Shown: piece by piece, positions 12,350 through 40,466 of the stretch | Layout: every line of letters starts with the position of its first letter | Numbering within the stretch: the stretch's first letter is position 1 | Origin: Metaphire vulgaris | Lineage: Eukaryota; Annelida; Clitellata; Crassiclitellata; Megascolecidae | Length of the DNA: 64,000 nt | Direction: 5' to 3' | Assembly: GCA_018105865.1 (NCBI GenBank) | Contig: CM030856.1 | Coordinates: 11,152,753 to 11,216,752, forward strand | Position numbers and translations under genes: made by a program | Notes under the pieces: model-generated | Databases searched by the model: none | What the model was told of the DNA's origin: nothing | The model's input: only the letters and a program-made list of their open reading frames with translations

Positions 12350-15300
12350 TTTATAATAATAATAATAATCAGTCCATCGAAATCGATGATGACGGATTGC
12401 CTGTGAGTCCATGTATGAACTGTCTAGAGCAGCGGTTCTCAACCTTTATAGTACCGCGACCCTTTTAATTCAATTCCCCATTATGTGGCGACCCCCAACG
12501 GTAAAATTATTTTCGTTCACAATGTAAACTGCTAAAAATAATAATGCTACGGCAAACAAATTGTTCGAAATCGTTATTATTATATTGTCTCCATGTCTAT
12601 CTTCGAATGAAAATTATAGAAAACAACTAGTACGTCGTAACTACCACTGAGGAAATTTTGTACAATAACAAGACAAGAGACAACCCCATATTTCTGATGG
12701 TCTCGGGCGACCCCTGGCAAATCGTCATTCGACCCCCGTGGGGGTCGCGACCCACAGGTTGAGAACCGCTGGTCTAGAGATTGTTAGCATTCTTAAGTGG
12801 ATGTGCATATGGCTATATAGTCCAATTTTTATTTTTTTATTTAAAAAATTTTGTATCTGTACTATTCAAATAAGTAATGTTCATGAAATACAGGCAGGCC
12901 TATTTTAGTGCATAAACTCTTGACTAACTTGACACTATGCACTAGGCTAATTATGGTGATGGTGATGGTGATGATGGTGGTGTTGTTGTTTTTATCAGTG
13001 AGCTGATGATGGGCTCTCTGGCTTAAGGCAGGTCCAATTGGCTTTCACCATCTGGGAATGAGGTGCATTAGGTGCTTGCCGAGGGTTCAGATTTGAACCC
13101 ACCACACCCTCCGATTTCATGGCAAAGGTCCTACCACTACAGTGTGCTCCATGCATATTATAACCAATGTATTTGTATAATCAGAATGCGCTAAAGCGGG
13201 TATGACTGTCATTCTAACTCGATGAACGGCAATGTGATCTCTGCTTGTTGCTGTGATTATCTATTCCAATTCCAAGGTTTAGATTAACTTGTAATGGTTT
13301 TTCTCTGCACAGGCGTAATGATCCGATCTGGTTTCTGGCTTAACAAACTGAGGACTAATATGCATGGGGGCATGTACAGTCACGTCTTTTGTGTCATTAC
13401 ATCTGTAAGAATATCTATGGAATTGATTAAAAGCTATTCGAACAAAATTTTCTATAATTTCAGTTGAACATTTAATACATTTTCTTGTGATGTACAGGCA
13501 GCATTTTTACACTGCATTTTTGACATTTAAAGTATTGGAGTTACTATACAACTAGTGATGCCTGCACATTAAGAAAAGCTAAAAACGGTGTCTTTTTATG
13601 TTTGCTTAGCTAACATGCACGATCTGAGTTACTTTGCTTTCGGTACCATTTTACCATGTTTATTATGCTTGGATTTCAAATATTACTATTTTAGGCATGG
13701 ATTCAATTCTTTTACATTTCAACATATTTCTGGACATTCATCTTTGCATTGGACACGTATCTTTTGACAGTAAATAAAGAGAGGTAATGTTTTCTGATTT
13801 GATATATCTTTATGCTTGTTAACTCTTTCTTGAATTGACTCATTTTTGTCAATCTAATGCTCCCAATCACCATCCTGCTATCATTAGCACCATGTCACAG
13901 AAATAGGTTTTAAAAAAACGTTTGAAGACTAAAAGACGAAAGCACTAAAACATTATCGAAAAGTGGAAAAATAGTGACTGTATTCATTTGGCATTTAGTA
14001 GACCAATCAGGTAAGCATTGAAAATGTCAGTACAGCTATGTACTGGCCTTGTGAGATGTGGTGGTAAATGACAATGAAATTATATTATGAGATGTCTTAT
14101 ATAATGGCACAGAACTTATTGGTTTTAGCAAAGTTTGTGCAGGTGTGATTTGACTTTGGATATATCTTCTTTAGCATTAACCCCTTAACTGGGGATCCCG
14201 GATATATCCGTCCATTTTACAATGAGTTACAGTTAAATACACGGTTAAGGGTTAATAATATTAAATAGGACCTGGTGCAGTATATTTCTTTTGACGAATC
14301 TACGGATGAGATATATTTCTTGAAAACGTTGGCTGTAAGCTAAGCAATGCTGTTTATTTTCAGCTATCGGAAACTGTATCATACGTTGAGCTGGGGTATC
14401 ACCGCATTGCTTTGTGCGGTTGGCCTGACCGCTTTGTATGCGCCGGATCTTCTCGAGTAAGCGGGTTCGGTTGTGATCATATTTGCTTTTAACTGTCTTG
14501 CTAGCTACTCTCACCTTGGCTAATTATCACTTAAAATTTTATCTGCATTGAAACATGCACTTGCCTATGACTATAAACAGTTATAAGTTATAGAATTGGC
14601 CGCTATATTTTACAGATAGTGCATGCTCAAAATTCAGTGCACAGAAATTTCCAATTGGCTTGTTTTCTGTCAGGATTAGTTATGCAGATCTCACTGGTTT
14701 TCTTGATGCTAATACTGCTTGTTTGTCATTGAAAGCAAACCTCTTGAATTTTGGATGACATCAGTTGTATTCTGGATTTAAACTTACCTACACATAAAGG
14801 ACTAAACTGTTGTTATTTTCAGTCATTTCTGTTTGTCCTGTATTGATGTGTTTTTATCTTAGCACCTGGCATATTGCAAAATACTTAAATATTTGAACAG
14901 TATTAATTGAATGTGAAAAACTGCCTACAAGAGTGTTGTATGTTTAATAAGTATTTTGGCAAGATTTTTGGCAAAAACTTGTTGTAATATTATCAGAATG
15001 AAGACCAATATTTTAAAATGTTACAGTGTTTTATTCTAGTATCTACAGGACCAACATGTAACTATATAATTGACATAAATAAATAAATTGTTGTTTTTTT
15101 CTTAGTTTGAATAAACATTTGGGTTTTTGTTTGCAGATGTAAGAAGCTTGAAAAACTTATTCCACACTATGTCTCTTCGCTTCTTCCTCTGGTGATGACT
15201 ATGGTTGCAAATCCAATTTTGTACTCAAGGACCTCGAAAGCAGGTACAGTACATAGTACATCCACTGTGACCAATGTAATTTGCCTGTTAATTATCTGCT

Positions 15301-15792
15301 TTCCAAATTCTTAAGTAACGATATAGTTCTTACCGTACTCTCTTTGACGATGAATTTCAAATTTGGCAGCACTATTGCTAAATTCACTGAAACTGTTTAA
15401 CAAAGGATCAAATAGTTCTGTTTGAGCCTTCGATTGATGTAGCACTCTGACATTAATTCACTGATCATCAGCCTAAAGCACTTAACTGATCACATAAAGT
15501 AGGAGACATTTGAGTGACAGTTGAGTGATATTTGAGTGACAGTTCATCTAGGACATGGCTGGCACTCTGCCAAAAGAGCCAGCAAGGCACCCCATTAATG
15601 TTACATTTCTTTAACCCTTAGACTGCCAGAACCGAGTATACTCAACTACATTGCATATGGTTACAAGGTATCTGTTGGTTTAAGGGTTAATACGGTTCAC
15701 AACGGTTTTAAATGCTGTAAATAAGAAATTTTTTTGATAGTGGCATGTTTGAATCTATAGGATTATGACTACCTGTGTGCATTGCATATATT

Positions 15793-15855
<63 letters not shown>

Positions 15856-17657
15856 GAAAATTAAGATTTATGTAGTAAATTGTCCTAGAAGGATTGCTTG
15901 AACACATTACATAGTTCATTGAGTAATATAGGTCAGGATTAAACAGAATAGCTGATCTCGAACAGCCAAGTCTTCAGTCGCTTCTTAGATATTATTTCCA
16001 GAGAAGGAATATAGGGAGTGATTGCATTGGTAAGTGAATTCTCTATGCCAATTGGTTTTTGGTTCCAGTACAGCTGCATATCTGTGGAGGTGGTTCATTC
16101 ACCGATCGGGAGAGACAGATCCTTCACGGACTGAAGATAAGATTCCGGGCGTTCATGGCGGCCTTTTTCATATGGTGAGCCAGGCCTTGCACTCATTACA
16201 GTTAATTAACCTCTTAACTGGGGATCCCGGATATATCCGTCCATTTTACATTGAGTTACAGTCAAATACACAGTTAAGGGGTTAATCCAATTCCACTCGT
16301 ATGTCTTCGACCAAGTTCTTCTGCGTTGGTATCAGGGTGCGATTTGTGACCTGGAGCAATGGGGGGGGGATATTTCGAGCTTGGGGGATGTAGTTGTTGG
16401 GAAGTGTAGCAGTGGGGATGTAGTGGTGGGGGATGTAGCAGTAGGGGATGCAGTTGGGCAGTGGGGGTAATCCCCTTCCCCCTATAAATCGTGCCCTGGT
16501 TGGTGTCGCAGCTTGCATGACTGGTGTCTTGAAATTTAGAGTATATTTTGTGTGAACATCTGTAAGTTTTTGAAAATGCAGAATATCAGTTTGGTATGTT
16601 TTAACAGGTTGAAATGATCAACTGTTTAAATGAAATCATTGTAAGTAAGTAAGTAAAGTCAAGATTATTGTGGTGACTAGTCGAAACATTGTGATTGACA
16701 TTCCATAGACTGGAATATTTTTCATTTTTTTTCCTTGGCCCTTCAGGTTGGTCATTTAATAAACTTTTACTAACCACATCCAGCGGCATAACCATGGGGG
16801 CCTGACCCCCTCCTGTTCAGACTGGGACCAGTCATGGGATTTGAGTAGTTTGTGGAGGAGGGTAGGTAGTACAAGAATGAATGAATGAATGAATGAATGA
16901 AGTTGAAAAAACTGGGGCATGACATGCTGAGGTGATTTTTTGCTCTCAAGATTTTTGACCTGAAAATGTCAATATGCTCCCCCCCCTATTCCTGAATCCT
17001 GGCTGTACCATTGTACTGAATTAGTGTATTTGTCTGTTGATAATAGTTCTTGCAGGTCTAAAATTATCGCTTGTTTCGATTCTTATATAGTTTTATTTGA
17101 AATCTACTGTATGTTTTCTTTGATGTTATGGCTTTTTTCATTTGCAGTTGGTTGCCTTCTCTTGTCAGTGTCTGCTTTGAACCGGTTGTACACAATCTGA
17201 GAAATAAACCGATGGCATTTAGAGTGGTTCTCTGTCTTACTGTGAGTATCAGGCTAGCTTAGCTTTCATAGTTCTTGTAAAGGCTAACTTAGCTTTTTTA
17301 GTTCTTATAAAGGCTAACTTAGCGTTAGCGGTATACAGTTCAAATAGATAACTAATGCAGCATTGGAATTTCCACAGCCTACACACACACACAAGCATAC
17401 GCGCGCGCGCAAACATACGCACACAAACATATACATATCAGTAATTAATCTCTGTGTTTCAGAGCATCTTGAATCCACTCCAGGGATTCCTGAACAGTTT
17501 ATTGTACAGAGGAGTGGGACTCTGTCCATCTCGTCGGATCTTAAGAGAGAGCGGATTCGACGATCCGGTTTCCAGCAGTCCTCCGTCCTCGTCGACTCCG
17601 CTCCTCGATTCAACGGAGAGCTTGCCGGTGAATTGGAATCAGCGGTCGATTCGGTGA
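11687..17657 (+). CDS. GPR143: GPR143 / OA1-like seven-transmembrane receptor (complete, 8 exons, 356 aa)
   Basis: GPR143 is the orphan or L-DOPA-responsive receptor of melanosomes and late endosomes (ocular albinism type 1). Exons: 11687-11981, 13313-13404, 13695-13783, 14364-14456, 15137-15243, 16069-16174, 17148-17241 and 17463-17657, all GT-AG with phases that close exactly. The start MASPVLETACC resembles the vertebrate start. Family landmarks: VMIRSGFWL after TM2, AWIQFFYIS in TM3, a TM4 segment, IPHYVSSLPLVMTMVANPIL in TM5, an IKIRF-like motif (LKIRFRAF) before TM6 with CWLPS, and ILNPLQGFLNSLLY in TM7. The 64-codon last exon gives a Ser/Pro-rich tail. It is about 50 aa shorter than the human protein (404 aa). 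Whether this animal uses it in pigment cells cannot be read from the sequence. Confidence 0.93.
12306..12370. repeat. (TAA)n microsatellite in GPR143 intron 1
   Basis: About 65 bp of TAA/AAT triplets. Just downstream is a short segment with CGATGATGACGG, into which the SPIN-like element inserted. Confidence 0.9.
12430..12771. mobile_element. SPIN-like non-autonomous hAT element, perfect 8-bp target duplication
   Basis: Starts CAGCGGTTCTCAACCT and ends AGGTTGAGAACCGCTG: perfect 16-bp terminal inverted repeats. GTCTAGAG flanks both sides (12422-12429 and 12772-12779). The interior carries GGTCGCGACCC and a 'TTTCTGATGGTCTCGGGCGACC' type segment near the right end. From memory this matches the SPIN hAT family, known for horizontal transfer among animals. 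342 bp is too short to encode a transposase. Confidence 0.85.
13000..13155 (-). mobile_element. Possible tRNA-derived SINE fragment
   Basis: On the minus strand it reads TAGTGGTAGGACC ... GGTTCAAATCTGAACC, resembling box A and box B of a tRNA promoter. It lies in GPR143 intron 1 and is degraded. Confidence 0.45.
14177..14255. mobile_element. 79-bp TTAA-flanked MITE, copy 1
   Basis: Starts TTAACCCCTTAACTGGGG and ends GGTTAAGGGTTAA. Core: GGATCCCGGATATATCCG. In GPR143 intron 3. Near-identical copies are at 16206, 24314, 40225, 55071 and 62795. Confidence 0.85.
15611..15690. mobile_element. 80-bp TTAA-flanked MITE, divergent relative
   Basis: Starts TTAACCCTTAGACTGCC and ends GTTTAAGGGTTAA. 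It shares ends and length with the 79-bp family but not the interior. Confidence 0.6.
15790..15856. repeat. (ATT)n microsatellite in GPR143 intron 5
   Basis: About 67 bp of ATT triplets with one interruption. Confidence 0.9.
16206..16285. mobile_element. 79-bp TTAA-flanked MITE, copy 2
   Basis: Same termini and core as the copy at 14177, in GPR143 intron 6, 31 bp past exon 6. Confidence 0.85.
16333..16498. mobile_element. hAT MITE with CAGGGTGCGATTTGTG ends
   Basis: Starts CAGGGTGCGATTTGTGA and ends ATAAATCGTGCCCTG. Flanks GTTGGTAT (16325-16332) and GTTGGTGT (16499-16506) form an 8-bp duplication with one change. The interior is made of short 'gggatgtag' repeats. Related copies are at 34418-34575 and, partial, 44579-44690. 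Confidence 0.8.
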
Positions 17658-17708
17658 ATCTTCGTACACAGAGCTGCGCTTGGAAATGCCAGTTCGCTTA
17701 CCTTTAAG

Positions 17709-17882
17709 CAGAGATGTAGTACTTGGTACTTGTACTTGTACTCGTGTACAAATTTTCAGTACTTGTACTTGGAGGCCAGGTACTTGTACTTGTACTCGGA
17801 GTTTTTGGAATGCATGTACTTGTACTTGGAGGCCAGGTACTTGTACTTGTACTTGAAGCATTGTGTACTTGCTACATCTCTG
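17709..17882. mobile_element. hAT MITE 52 bp after the GPR143 stop, internal GTACTT repeats
   Basis: Starts CAGAGATGTAG and ends CTACATCTCTG. Flanks CCTTTAAG (17701-17708) and CCGTTAAG (17883-17890) differ at one base. The interior is a tandem-like array of GTACTTGTACTT. It is probably part of the GPR143 3' UTR. Confidence 0.8.
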
Positions 17883-17951
17883 CCGTTAAGAGCTTTGTTT
17901 ATGTCGACCAGCCTTTGAAATCTTACAACTTGCTTTCTCTAGGATTGTGTG

Positions 17952-18139
17952 CAGTGGCGGCTCCACATGGGGGGGACGGGGGTCCTACCTCCCTTATTGA
18001 ATGCTTGGCCCTCCCAGTGGCCCCCTTGTTTGGACCCTATACTTACTATTATATACCTAACAACAAATAAAATGCCCCCATGCTTAGAAGTTTCATGCCC
18101 CAACGCCCCCCCACTTGCCAAATCCTGGAGCCACCACTG
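17952..18139. mobile_element. hAT-A MITE
   Basis: CAGTGGCGGCTCCACA ... GGAGCCACCACTG, with flanks ATTGTGTG and ATTGTTGTG, an imperfect duplication. It holds the first AATAAA (near 18066) after the GPR143 stop; use as a poly(A) signal is only a possibility. Confidence 0.75.
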
Positions 18140-18364
18140 ATTGTTGTGTGTGTGTGATATGCTGTTTAGATTTCTCTTCATTTTCCAACAGGGGCTTTAT
18201 TATAGTCATTTTGTATTGGATGACTATAGTCATCATCCAAGTAATTGCTGTTCTTCTGCCCTTATTTATTTATTATTTTTCAGCTTCGGTGAATTGTTTA
18301 TCTTAGCATTGATTTAATTCCGATCTCTTGCTTAGGAATCAGGCATATGACTTTATTATTATTA

Positions 18365-18435
<71 letters not shown>

Positions 18436-19059
18436 GTAGGACTGAAGGTTGAAGGTATAGTGCCTTCCAAATATCCATCGCTTCAGGGTCCATCCATATG
18501 GTACATACGCAGTGAGGGGAAGAGGGTTGAATTTAGGAGATTTTGTATATGTACGGTGTGCAAGCGGGGGAGAGAGGGTTGAAAATATGCCTTTTTGCGT
18601 ACGTACTATATGGATGAGCCCTCAGTTGAATGTGGTTGCCAACCTCATCAGTTGAAGTTTTTAAAATATTTGTTGAATTCTTATGTAAGTTTAATGATGG
18701 TAGTTCAATATTTTGTCTGTTCAGTGTCCAAATTTTGAGTAATATAAACATTTATTTTTTAAACTTTATTTAATTGCGTATACATTGACACAATTTGAAT
18801 CTCACGTTCTTCAGTTGTGCAACTTTGTGCATTCAGAATGACTGATCTTTAAGTAGTTAACATCTACATGTTGTTTATGAACCTTTATTCAGAATCATGC
18901 ATGTTTTATTTACAGAATTTTGTATAAATGTTTTTTGATTAAAATGCATGACATGACATGTTGTACTAATAATCAGTTTCTGTTCAAACAGTGATGTTAC
19001 ACATAGGATACTACAATGTACCAATGTTTCCACCAATACACTGCGTGCGATTGGTTATA

Positions 19060-19105
<46 letters not shown>

Positions 19106-19658
19106 GCAGGGTTTAGAGTGGTTCAGTAAGGTCAGTATTTAGATTTTTAAGAACAATTTTACATTGGCCTCTAAATTTCTATCTGCCAGACACACGTCAC
19201 CAGAATTAAACTAAACGATGGGGTTTTAATATAATAAGTGCAGCGCTTTTCATAGTTCCTTTATTTAATGCACTCAACGTCCGTCTATTGCACTACGGAG
19301 AACGCGGTTTTAGTGCTCAATCGGCGCCAGTGGGAGTGCGAATGTCTGATGACACATTAATAATATAATATTGCAGTGTCTTTCAGGCAAGCAATGTTAC
19401 GATTGCTATCCGACATTCATACGCCGCGTGTTTAAGGAAATTAGCTTTCTTTATTATTTAACAATAAAGCCCCGTTTATTTATAATCAACGGCGTATAGT
19501 TTTCAGTTTTTGGAGGCAGATCGAGATCAAGAATTAAAGAGTATTAACAGAATGTCAGATTGGTTCTAGGTTTTCAAATTGGCAAGAGTTACACGTATTC
19601 TGAAAGCGCCTTCCTTAACGTGATACAGTTTGCATCGATGTGATTTGATTGTAGCAAT
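18140..19658. other. Repeat-rich intergenic stretch, no gene seen
   Basis: Contains (ATT)n at 18351-18434 and (AAT)n at 19056-19104. Directly after the latter, TTTAGAGTGGTTCAGTA is the reverse complement of a LINE 3' tail. No exon is supported. Confidence 0.6.
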
Positions 19659-19946
19659 CAGGGGCGTAGCCAGTAGCGGCTCTAGGATTTGGCAAGTGGG
19701 GGGGCGTTGGGGTGGCAACCTCTAATCATGGGGGCCAACCATTTGTTGTTTAATGTATGCAGCATTAAGTATAGAGTCCCAACTGGGGGCAGGCATTCAA
19801 TAGGGGGCACTGGCCCCATGGCCCCTCCGGTGGAGCCGCCACTGGACGTAGCCAGGAATTTGATTGGGGGGTTATATTGCGATTGGGGGTAACATCTTTA
19901 AAAACGTTGAAAATCTTTAAACACATTAAAAACTTTAAGGTAGCCT

Positions 19947-20021
<75 letters not shown>

Positions 20022-20049
20022 GATATACCCCACCGTCGCTACGCCCCTG
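19659..20049. mobile_element. hAT-D element carrying a nested hAT-A copy and (TA)n
   Basis: Ends CAGGGGCGTAGC and GCTACGCCCCTG. A hAT-A copy (19671-19844) sits inside it, flanked by GGCGTAGC and GACGTAGC, that is by duplicated hAT-D terminal sequence. A (TA)n run lies at 19955-20020. Related hAT-D copies: 36082-36264, 55518-55632, 60450-60609. Confidence 0.75.
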
Positions 20050-20351
20050 GTAACACTTGGTCGTTAATTAGTTCGTCAATTCGCCGCTATGATGGCATGA
20101 TGTGCAAAATAAAACCTACCAACATTTTAGATGCATGTAAGTGAGAGTTTTGACCTTCGATCAATGTTGTGTAGTCAATAAGCATGGCTAGAAAACTGCA
20201 ATCGTAGTCAATTGAAGACTTCCAAGGGACTCTGATAGTTTCAGATTTCAAAGGCAGGAATCTCACTCTTCGCCAGTGGCGTAGTCACGGGGGGGCACGG
20301 GTGCCAGGCCTCCTGTACGGGTTGGAACTGTTCGTGGGATTTGTGTAAAGC

Positions 20352-20862
20352 CGTTGAATTTACGCATTCAGAGAATACTACAGGCAAAATTCTGAATGCC
20401 AAGCACACTTGATATACAAGAGATAGTGCCCTAATTTTTCAAAAAACTTGATTAGCAGGTGCTCTTCACTTCTCTGTCAAAAGTGCTAGCCATTCACACG
20501 TCTGCCAATACCATTCTCTGTAGTTTATAAATGTTCTTAAAAAGGTCCAATTTACGCATTAGAGAATATCACAGGCAAAATTCTGAATGCCAAGCACTTT
20601 TAATCTACAAGAGATAGTTGCCTAATTTTTCAAAAAACTTGATTAGCAGGTGCTCTTCGCTTTTATGTCAAAAGTGCTAGCCATTCACACGTCTGCAAAT
20701 ACCATTCTCTGTAGTTTATAAATGTTCTTTAAAATGTCCAATTTACGCATTAAAGAATATCACAGGCAAAATTCTGAATGCCAAGCACTTTTGATATAAA
20801 ACTAAAGAGAATGGTATTGGCAGACGTGTGAATGGCTAGCACTTTTGATTTCCCTACCCTAT
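20352..20862. repeat. About 191-bp tandem repeat ending in an inverted piece
   Basis: Units begin at about 20359, 20551 and 20740 with TTTACGCATT...GAGAATA. Each holds AAAGTGCTAGCCATTCACAC. The third unit breaks off, and 20805-20850 is the reverse complement of part of the unit (GTGTGAATGGCTAGCACTTTTGA). A C/T-rich stretch with CCCCTAGGGG palindromes follows to 20960. Confidence 0.75.
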
Positions 20863-21065
20863 ACCAAGGGGTTCCTCTACTCCTAGCCTTATGGGTACCA
20901 CTACCCCTAGGGGTCCCTATAGCCCTTGCCATACCCCTAGGGGTACCCCTACCCTTAAGTTTATTCAAATGCCTCTGGACAGAATGTTACTAAATTATAA
21001 GAAGTGTCAATGTTCAAAATGTCATGCTTTTATCCACAAAATGAACAATCATACGGCTTGTCAAC

Positions 21066-22160
21066 TGTACTACTAGAAAAAGCCGTCACTTTCCACCGTA
21101 TTAATGTGTCTATATTGGCAATTATAATAATGGTGGCTATACATTGTATAGAGTTAAAAGCCCTTAAAAGTGATAGATCTCCAAAATGCGGGTCCAGATT
21201 CTTTTTAGGCATCGCCTGGGCTTCAATCGGTGCAAATATGAAAGCCCTACGGCACCACAAATTTTCGCTCAAATTTCGAAAAAATACCCTGGACCCTGGT
21301 CCATGAAAAATTTTCGGGCGACCCAAAAATTCATGTCGATATATTGCTCACATTTCGCTTTAGAACCCTCAAGCGCCCCCCACTGATGTCAGAGGACTAG
21401 AAAAATCCGTCACTTTCCACCGTATTAATGTGTCTATATTGGCAATTATAATAATGGTGGGAAACCAAATGTTGGGAATGGTGAAAAGGACAATTGTGAG
21501 TCGTGACAAAGAGATAATCATTAAACTTTATAAGTCATTAGTAAGGCCTCATCTGGAATACTGTGTTCAGGCTTGGAATCCATTCTTGAAAAAAGATATA
21601 GAACTTTTAGAAAAAGTGCAAAGACGAGCAACGAAGATGGTCAATGGGTGCCATAATTTAAGCTACGAAAAAAGACTTCAATATTGTGGACTGACAACAT
21701 TAGAAAGGAGAAGAGAAAGAGGGGATTTGATAGAAACATACAAAATAATGACTGGGAAAGTAGATGTGCCATATGATCGATTCTTTACATTGGCACACTA
21801 TAGCAGCACAAGAGGCCACAAGTGCAAAATGTTTAAGCAGAGGGTTGGTCCAAGAAAGAAAAACTTTTTTAGTGCAAGGGTTGTGGACAAATGGAACAGT
21901 TTGGACGAGGTGGGAGTGACAGTTGAAACAGTGAACGGATTCAAAGGCTATCTAGATAAACTAGGTTATTGAATGCAGATGGTTACATCAGTGGTTTTCA
22001 CACAGGCTTACTTAGCCTCCTAAACCACTTAAAATCACATTATTATTATTATACATTGTATAGATTAAAAACCCTTTAAAGCGATAGATATCCAATATGC
22101 GGGTCCAGATTCTTTTTAGGCATCGACTGGTCTTCAATCGGTGCAAATATGAAAGCCCTA
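21066..22160. repeat. Duplicated unit; second copy interrupted by a LINE
   Basis: Copy 1 (about 21066-21262) and copy 2 (about 21392-21460 plus 22051-22160) share 'cgtcactttccaccgtatta', 'ggcaattataataatggtgg', 'tacattgtatag' and 'tgcgggtccagattctttt'. Copy 1 is continuous, while copy 2 is split after ATAATGGTGG by 590 bp of LINE. Confidence 0.8.
21461..22050 (+). mobile_element. 5'-truncated CR1/Jockey-like LINE with (ATT)n tail
   Basis: The open frame 21430-21972 reads as the C-terminal end of a non-LTR reverse transcriptase: LYKSLVRPHLEYCVQAWNP, then LLEKVQRRATKMV, then ARVVDKWNSLDE. The stop is followed by GTGGTTTTCACACAGG and a short (ATT)n tail. The catalytic part is missing, so it is dead on arrival. 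Short copies of this 3' end occur at 1, 19105, 23580, 37850, 40083 and 43510. Confidence 0.85.
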
Positions 22161-22557
22161 CGACCAGAGACGTCATTTCACTGTTTTTCAGGGGGGAACA
22201 CTTTCGACTTGACAAGTTTGCGAAAAAGTTTTGACGACCTTTTTTGCTTGTCAGAGTTTGTCAGTCATTTGTTTTACGATTAGTCAAGCACCACACCTTT
22301 AGAGGCTGCTGCATGCTGACCTTTTAAAAAAACTAAATAACACAAACATTGGCGAAAAAATTTGTTTCTCTGAAAATCAGGAGGCAAATGACCCTCTGCC
22401 CCCCAAAATGACGTCCTTGCTGGCTACGCCACTGGTCTTCGACGACTTTTCCTGAAACCCACTCCAGGATCAATCCAGTCTTAAGCTTTTCATGGACGAA
22501 CACACGCATACCTGAACGTACAGACCGCAAGGATCAAAATTAAGGTAAATTCAATTA

Positions 22558-39994
<17,437 letters not shown>

Positions 39995-40082
39995 AGCGTC
40001 AACGGTAAATCGGTAAAATCCTCTATCCTCAGGACTCGTTAATGCTGTGTTTAGAAGTATTTCCTCTTACTTAAAGGCCAGA

Positions 40083-40381
40083 TAGAACTTGTTTCATAGA
40101 AGGTTGGGGCCATGGAATAATTTTTTTAGTGCAAGGGTTTTTATGGACGCATGGACGAAAAGACAATAGCAGTTGAAACAATAAATGCTTTCAAAAGTAA
40201 TATACGACTAGGAGAACTGGATTATTAACTCTTTAACTGAGGATCCCGGATATATCCGTCCATTTTACATTGAGTTACAGTTAAATACACGGTTAAGGGG
40301 TTAAAATGTTTAGAGTAATTATATATATAGTATAATGGTTTTCACATAGGCTAATATGACTCCTAAACTACTTGAAATTAC

Positions 40382-40465
<84 letters not shown>
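40083..40465 (+). mobile_element. LINE 3' end with (ATT)n tail, interrupted by a MITE
   Basis: TTTTTTAGTGCAAGGGTT and GCAGTTGAAACAATAAATG match the 3' coding end of the LINE at 21461. ATGGTTTTCACATAGGC follows, then CTCCTAAACTACTTGAAAT and about 80 bp of ATT triplets (40383-40463). The TTAA MITE at 40225-40304 interrupts it. Confidence 0.8.
40225..40304. mobile_element. 79-bp TTAA-flanked MITE, copy 4, inside a LINE
   Basis: Same termini and core as at 14177, inserted in the LINE fragment, hence younger than it. Confidence 0.85.
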
Positions 40466-40466
<1 letters not shown>

